A DNA stretch of 64,000 nucleotides from Benincasa hispida (Eukaryota; Streptophyta; Magnoliopsida; Cucurbitales; Cucurbitaceae). The notes beneath the pieces are model-generated. The model searched no databases. It saw only the letters and a program-made list of their open reading frames with translations, and was not told the DNA's origin. The DNA is taken from contig NC_052360.1 of assembly GCF_009727055.1 (NCBI RefSeq), positions 66,114,379 through 66,178,378 of the forward strand. Reading direction: 5' to 3'. Below, one piece after another: positions 57,520-64,000 of the stretch (positions within the stretch are counted from its first letter, which is position 1; every line of letters begins with the position of its first letter). Both the position numbers and the translations under genes were made by a program.

Positions 57520-60048
57520 ATTTGTATCAGAACGTGATTTAAGCACTTAATTAGCGTTAATTTGAGTTAGGTGGGCATTTTTCATAAATTGTATGAAAAT
57601 GGTGAACTGATATGATTTTTTCAGTGTTTTGACATTGTTTTTCACTCAATTATGTTGTAATTCTTGTAATTGGCTTTTATTTGATGGGTCTTAACGTGTT
57701 TTAACGTGTATGTAATTCGTTTGAGGTCATTAGAGTTGCAATTATGATGCAATTGAAGAAAGAAGTGAAGAAGGTCGAGCAGCAAGAACTGGAAATTCAA
57801 ATCACTGCCACAAACTCGATGCTCGATGGAATACTCGTTGAAATTTCATGAAATACTCAACACGATGCCATACTCAATGGAACTTGATGTTATTTCATGA
57901 AATACTCGATGCACGATGCCACATTCAATGATACTTGATACAACTCAAAGGTATTTTGTTAAATACTTTATGCATTATGTCATACTCGATGGTACTCGAA
58001 GCAACTCGATGGTATTTAGTGAAATACTTGATGCTTGATGGAACTCGATGGTTTTTTTCCATAAGCGTTTTGGAGCCGGTTTTTTTTGTTGGATTTTGTA
58101 ATAATTAGGCTTTTATTTGCTTGATAATGCCAAAACTAAAACCATATTAGTCTATGTTTAATTATTTATGCATGTGATGTATGTTATAATTAAATAAATC
58201 TTGTATGTGCATACTAGATTTAAAATCTCACCATAGGAAGCATGTTACATGCATTGGAAGTATGTTATAATATGTAGTATGCATGTATATGGTTTCAAAT
58301 GTTTTAATATAAATGTTATATTAAATATTGAATGTCTTGATGTATGTTGTGGATGGTTAGCATGTCTAAAATTTTGTAAGTTGTTATAATATTGGGTTAG
58401 ACGTTTGAAATCCAAAACAAAGATAAGTTACATGCTCACATAGGTTAACCACCTGTTTTAGTAGTTAAAATTGGTCGACATCTTGTAAAATGTGGTTACA
58501 AACTCAACCGGTATATAATCTTGTCTAAGGCTGGAGGTACTTAAGTTGACAGTCTATAAGACACCTCTTACCTGTGGATTATGGCAGAATAATTGAACGT
58601 TGTTAACCAGTTTTATGAGCAATATGTGAGCAATGTGAGGTTTTAAAACTAGTTTATCACCTAGATATCATAGGTTAAATCCAAATATAAACATTATACT
58701 TGGATAAATGCCTAAACTTAGGTTATTTCATTTAACCAAAACAAACCCGAGTAAAAAAATATACCCAAACAGATAATAGGACACTTCAGTGGGAGTTTAA
58801 TAGCATATGTTATTTAGCTCTTGCGTCTCTAAGAGTTCACATCGAGATTCATGCTTCACTTCATGTCGATTATGAACCTCGACTACTCCATTCGAAAAGT
58901 GTTGACGTAAATCAAGATCAGGTGAATGAGGGAAGTTACTCATACTAAAATCAAAAGTGATGGTTTTGATTTTAAATCTCATGTCCTAAAAGTTCACGTC
59001 GAGATTCATGTCTCGCTTCGTGTCGATTATGAACCTCGACTGCTCCATTCAAAAAGTGTTGACATGAATCAAGATAAGGTGAATGAAGGGAAGTTGTTCA
59101 ATGTAAAATTAAATATAAGATATATAAAATTCAACTCTCACGTCCCTAGAAGAGTTCACACCGTGAAATCCGTGCAACGCTTCGTGTCGATTATGAACCT
59201 CGACTGCTCCATTCAAAAAGTGTTGACATGAATCAAGATAAGGTGAATGAAGGGAAGTTGTTCAATGTAAAATTAAATATAAGATATATAAAATTCAACT
59301 CTCACGTCCCTAGAAAATTTACACCGTCAGGTCCATGTAACGCTTCGTGTCGATTATGAACCTCGACTGCTCCATTCGAAAAGTGTTGACATGAATCAAG
59401 ATAAGGTGAATGAAGGGAAGTTGTTCAATGTAAAATTAAATATAAGATATATAAAATTCAACTCTCACGTCCCTAGAAGAGTTCACACCGTGAAATCCGT
59501 GCAACGCTTCGTATCGATTATGAACCTCGACTGCTCCATTCAGAAAGTGTTTGCATGGGGTCAAGATCAAGGTGAATGGGAGAAGTAATTCATAGTAAGT
59601 GGGTGAAGGATATGTGTCAACATATCCTGCGATCTCTTCCGTTTGTTTGGAACGTGAGATTCCTATGTTGTGCCTGCTTATTGTCTTTAAGTTGACCTTG
59701 CTAATCGTTTAATGATGACTATCCCCTCGGAGGGTTGTAACATGGGATTCAGAACAACTCAAGCTCCATAAATGGATAGGATTTCTTAGGTCGTTTTCAA
59801 CCTTGACTTTCCAATTCAGTGGTATCTTGGGGACCGACCTCTGAGGTTTTAAAATGAAGGGTTACACTTACAGAATTACTAAAGTGTTAGTAAGTTCTGA
59901 TAAAAAAACGGTAGCTAAATGACTATCAGAATATGAGTTATTCTGGAGATAGTATTTAGTCAAGATTGTCTTGCTTTAGTGAAAAAGTATTTGACTGTCC
60001 CACGGTAGCACTTATTCTGACTCACTATAGTATCGTTACAAATAAACA
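57520..60048 (+). repeat. Leader of copia element 3 with hypervariable segment and 163-bp tandem array
   Basis: A conserved start (GAGGTCATTAGAGTTGCAAT, about 57,723) is followed by a variable segment of ACTCGATG / TACTCGATGGAACT words (57,800-58,060). A shared block with GCATGTGATGTATG (about 58,171) follows. The array at 58,808-59,600 has five units; GTCGATTATGAACCTCGAC begins at 58,865, 59,022, 59,186 and 59,349, and a one-base variant (GTATCGATTA...) begins at 59,511, giving periods of 157-164 bp. The two similar open frames (58,926-59,231 and 59,391-59,588) are readings of the repeat. Confidence 0.8.
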
Positions 60049-63000
60049 ATGATTATGGGTACATTATTACTTTTTTCTAAAACTCCATTTGGACTTAGTT
60101 GCAAATTACTAATAAGAATAATTAACGGTAATAACAATTCAACTTGTAAATTACTAGCAAATGATAATTCAAAACAAGTTTCAACAGAGGATTGTCCTTT
60201 ATCTCTCAACTCATCTAAAGTTTTGAACAATATAGATGAGAATGAAAATTTTGAACAAGATAAATATGCTTTACTTGTCATCAAAACATGCTTAATGAAA
60301 AACGATAAAAAGACCTGGATAATAGATTCAGGTGTCACTAATCATATCAATATTTTCTCTCAGGAAACTAGTTCCTGGAAACAACTTACAGAAGGCGAAG
60401 CAACCTTTAAAGTAGGGGCTAGGGAGATTGTCTCAGCTAAAGAAGTGGGAGTTATGAAGTTATTTATAGGAGATAAGTACATTTTACTTGAAAACGTTTA
60501 TTATATTCCTTTAATGAAAAGGAATTTAATATCTGTCTCATGTTTGTTGGTACAAAATTACAAAGTTTTTTTTTAGAATAATGAAGTGTTCATTACTTTA
60601 AAACACACAAATATTGGTTTTGCAAAATTAGATATAACTTGTACATGTTAAAACCAACTAAGGTAAAAGTCGTTTTGAACATAGAGATGTTTAAAATAGT
60701 TGAGACTCAAAATAAGAAAAGGAAAATTTCTCCAAATAGCTATCTTTGGCACTTGAGACTTGGTCACATAAATCTCAATAATATTGAGAGATTGGTGAAG
60801 AACAGTTACCTAAATCAGTTAGAAGACAGCCCATTACCCCCGTGTGAATCTTGTCTTGAGGGTATAATGACTAAAAGATCTTTTTCTGGAAAAGGTTTTA
60901 AAGCCAAAGAGCCCCTAGAGTTGGGACATTCAGACCTTTGTGGTCCTATGAATGTTAAAGCTAGAGGAGGGTATGAATATTTCATCAGCTTTGTTGATGA
61001 CTATTCGAGGTATGAGCATATTTACCTAATGCATCATAAATCCGAAACATTTGAAAAATTCAAAGAATATAAAGCTGAGGTTGAGAACCAATTAGGTAAA
61101 AATCTTAAAACACTTCGATTAGATCGAGGTGGTGAGTATATAGACTTAGAATTCCAGAACTATTTAATAGAGCATGGAAATCCAGTCCCAACTCACAGCC
61201 CCTGGCACACCTCAACAAAATGGTGTAGTAGAAAGGAGAAACGGAATCATGTTGGACATGTTCATTCCATGATGAGTTATGCCCAGTTACCAAGTTCCTT
61301 TTGGGGTTTTGCAATTCAGACTACAATATATATTTTGAACATAGTTCCCTCGAAAAGAGTTTCTGAAACACCTTACGAGCTCTTAAGACAATGTAAAGGT
61401 AGTTTACATTACTTTAGAATATGGGGCTGCCCAACACACATGTTGGTGAAAAATCCTAAGAAACTAAAGCATCGTTCAAAAGTATGCCTATTTATAAGTT
61501 ACCCCAAAGAAACAAAAGGTGGTTTTTTCTATAATCCTCAGAAAGATAAAGTATTTGTATCGAATTCAACTTTCTTAGAGGAAGACCACATCAAGAATCA
61601 CCAACCTCGCAGTAGGCTAGTAATAGATGAAATGACAAAAGAAACGACAAATTCATCAACAAGAGTTAAAAATTGCACAGGTCCATCAACAAGAGTTGTT
61701 GATGAAACTAATACTCCTCGTCCTTCTCAAGAGTTAAGAGTGCCTCGATGTAGTAGAAGGGTTGTGCAACAGCCTGATTGGTACATAGGTTTGACTGAAA
61801 CTCAAGTCATCGTACTTGATGATGGCTTAGAAGATCCATTAACTTTCAAACAAGCAATGGATGATGTAGACAAAGAACAGTGGGTTAAAGCCATGGATCT
61901 TGAAATGGTGTCAATGTACTTCAATTCAGCCTGGGACCCTGTAGATCAACCAGAAGGGGTAAAACCCATCGGTTGTAAATGGATCTACAAAAGAAAACAA
62001 GATCAAGCTGGAAAGGTACAGACCTACAAAGTTAGGCTTATGGCAAAAGGGTTTACCCAAAGAGAGGGGGTGGACTATGAAGAAACCTTCTCAGCGGTTG
62101 CCATGATAAAGTCAATTAGAATATTCATGTCCATAGCTACATTTTATGATTATAATATCTGGCAAATGGATACCAAAACAGCCTTCCTTGAATGGCTATC
62201 TTGAGGAGAGTATCTATACATCTCAACTAGAAGGATTTATAAAACAAGGTCAAAAGCAAAAGGTTTGCAAGCTTAATCGATCCATTTATGGGTTGAACCA
62301 AACATGTCGATCCTAGAATATAAGATTTGGCACTACGATAAAATATTATGGCTTTGAACAAAATGTTGATGAACCTTGTGTTTACAAGAAAATCGTTTAC
62401 AAAAACTTTCTGGTTTTATATGTTGATGATATTCTACTCATAGAAAATGAATTAGAATTTCTAACTGACGTCAAAAGTTGGCTTGCTATGCAATTCCAGA
62501 TGAAAGATTTGGGTGAAGCACAGTATGTTCTTGAGATCCAAATAGTTCGGAACCAAAAGAATAGTACTTTAGCAATATCTCAGGCATCTTATATAGACAA
62601 GAAGTTGTCTAGATATCAAATAATTTATTCCAAGAAAGAAATGTTGCCTTTCAGGCATGGAATTCATCTGTCTGAGGAACAAAGTCCTAAGACACCTCAA
62701 GATGTTGAGGTTATGAATCGAATTCCATATGTATTAAAAGTAGGGACCTTGATGTATGCCATATTGTGTACTCGTCCCGACATATGCTATGTAGTCGACA
62801 TAGTCAGTAGATTTAAGTCCAATCCAGGATATGATCATTGGACAGTTGTTAAGAATATCCTCAAGTATCTTTGAAGGATGAGGAATTATATGCTCGTGTA
62901 TGGTGCTAAGGATCTGATCCTTACTAAATACATTGATTCTGACTTCCAGACCGATATTGATTCAAGGAAATCAACTTCAGGGTTAATATTCACTCTCAAT

Positions 63001-63083
63001 GGAAGAGTAGTAGTGTAGAGGAGTATCAAATAATGTTGTATTGCTGACTCCACAATGGAAGCTGAGTATGTAGCTGCAAGTTG
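60049..63083 (+). pseudogene. Copia element 3 gag stub and pol, broken
   Basis: The 60,049-60,576 frame has a short gag remnant (TEDCPLSLNSS) followed within about 45 residues by the protease motif IIDSGVTNHI, with the rest of gag missing. After a stop, a 521-codon frame (60,639-62,204) carries the zinc region (WHLRLGHINL ... LPPCESCLEG), integrase (HSDLCGPM and LRLDRGGEY), and the start of RT (KPIGCKWIYKRKQ, GVDYEETFSAVAM). Between about 61,185 and 61,265 the frame is shifted and restored, so the motif with the catalytic Glu is not in the translated frame. RT continues in other frames, with LYVDDILLIENE at about 62,416 and MKDLGEAQYVL near 62,500, then RNase H until 63,083. It is non-functional. 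Confidence 0.9.
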
Positions 63084-64000
63084 ATGCGTTATTTATGATG
63101 TGGAATTGTGGATGAAATGCGATGATGAAATTGCGTTGAGCAGTCAAGTTTTCTCAGCGGAATCCAAGTGTAAACTCCACTGAGTTTTCTGGTAAGTCCA
63201 AGGTCAAAATCAGGGACTTTGGAAAATAGGTTGCGGTGGTAATTTTTAGGAAAACCTTGCGGTAACCAAATAAATAAATAGTTGTTGAGGTTGTTGTTTG
63301 CGGTAATGAAAAATAAACAAATGCGGCGAAGAATCAAAAGAGTTGAATAAACGGGAAATGCGATGAATATGCGGTGAACGGGTTAAGAAACGTTTCGGCT
63401 AACACTTCCTAGGATGCGTTCATGCTATGCGATCATGCAACATGCATACAACAGTAAACCACCTCTCGATGCGAATGCCATGACTTCTAAGGCTAAAACG
63501 CATGCGATATATGCAATAAGGACCTACACATAAGCCTCTATTCTTATTTATGCAACGACAAAATGACACACACACAAATAAGGCGACCATATAATATCAT
63601 TCCCATCTCTAGGATGCATGCGATGCAGGTTGACAAACAGAGCTTATCTCTAAGTCCCTATCTCTTGTTTATGCAGTTCTTGTCTTGCTCTCTCGAGTCT
63701 AGATTCTAACCTAGCTCTCTCGAGTTATCAGGTTATTTCTTTAGACTCTCTCTCGAGTAGCTCTAAAGGGCTGTTGAACATAACATCAAACAAGACAATC
63801 GCAAGCAATGAACTTCCTAGGTCATGTTAGTTTAGTTCTTCTCAACCCATTCGACTAGTTTAGCTACTCATGCGTGCTAAGAGAGTGAACAAATGTAGAA
63901 TAAGAACTTCCATTGTATAAATATAAAGATGAAGTACAACATAACAATGTAAGAATAGAATAAAGAGCCCAGTAGCAATCTCTTGCTACCCAGGCTTTTA
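63084..64000. mobile_element. Unclassified repeat interrupting copia element 3, left end only
   Basis: Starts TGATGCGTTATTTATGATG directly after the RNase H motif of copia element 3. The TG start fits an LTR, but the other end is outside the window. Repeated words are GATGCGATG, TGCGGT(G/A)A and the trio CTCTCTCGAG (63,691, 63,716 and 63,750). I recall similar sequence as a common cucurbit dispersed repeat, and I cannot place it in a superfamily. No protein is encoded; the minus-strand frame 63,089-63,337 has no known match. Confidence 0.5.

Larger units (their letters stand above)
55484..63083 (+). mobile_element. Ty1/copia element 3, without 3' LTR
   Basis: The LTR is 55,484-57,519 (starts TATTGGGTTGTATGTCC, where relatives have TGTTGGG, and ends CCTAACA). 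A decayed primer site, TTGTATCAGAACG, is at 57,522. The leader has a hypervariable part and a tandem array. The pol region from 60,049 is the best preserved in the window. The element stops abruptly in RNase H at 63,083, after EAEYVAAS, where an unrelated sequence begins. A TATA box (TATAAAAA) is at 57,157. It is related to element 1 through shared LTR starts, leader blocks and pol. Confidence 0.9.

Noticed and set aside
58808..59600. CRISPR-like array, or a repeated protein (58,926-59,231 and 59,391-59,588)
   Set aside because: Units are long and adjacent without unique spacers, the host is a plant, and the same array in copia element 1 has different frames. It is a leader tandem repeat.

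Overview
This is plant nuclear DNA, most likely from a cucurbit. It is AT-rich and contains one clear single-copy gene. Several dispersed repeats are ones I recognise from memory as common in Cucurbitaceae genomes, for example those at 13,250-13,540, 14,155-14,370 and 9,914-10,260. Almost everything else is decayed transposable-element sequence. I see no tRNA or rRNA gene, CRISPR array, gene cluster or new functional system.

Layout: (1) 1-610, a broken hAT-type transposase fragment (DUF4371/ZMYM1-like) on the minus strand. (2) About 1,161-1,307, a piece of mitochondrial cox3 in nuclear DNA (NUMT), between GGTT-rich repeat sequence. (3) 2,594-4,108, an intact intronless DUF641 (GIL1/IRKI-like) gene, the only convincing host gene. 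(4) 4,109-18,356, intergenic DNA with MITE-like hairpins, a head-to-head pair of TRIM-like LTRs, degenerate arrays and microsatellites. (5) 18,357-51,261, one Ty3/gypsy element of the Tat/Ogre type. It has a tRNA-Arg-type primer site, an extra ORF upstream of gag, and a second RNase H. A copia element (24,218-33,537) split its gag gene, and a truncated hAT transposon (42,877-50,210) split its 3' LTR. The hAT is itself split by a LINE (43,331-48,618), and the LINE carries a Cassandra-like 5S-derived TRIM fragment in place of its reverse transcriptase core. (6) 52,962-63,083, two more copia elements related to the first. One is an LTR plus leader only. The other has a long, frameshifted pol and no 3' LTR. 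(7) 63,084-64,000, a repeat of unknown class that interrupts the last copia copy in its RNase H.

The most actionable observation is at 47,996-48,033: a perfect 38-bp palindrome made of two 19-bp Tn5 mosaic ends. This is the junction adapter of Nextera mate-pair libraries. It is an assembly contaminant, so the join between the two halves of the LINE there is unproven.

No element appears able to move by itself: every pol has stops or frameshifts and several catalytic residues are lost. The structure gives a relative order of events: Tat first, then copia and hAT into Tat, then LINE into hAT, with the Cassandra piece inside the LINE. The three copia copies share LTR starts and leader blocks. 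They differ in a hypervariable leader segment and in the copy number of leader arrays.
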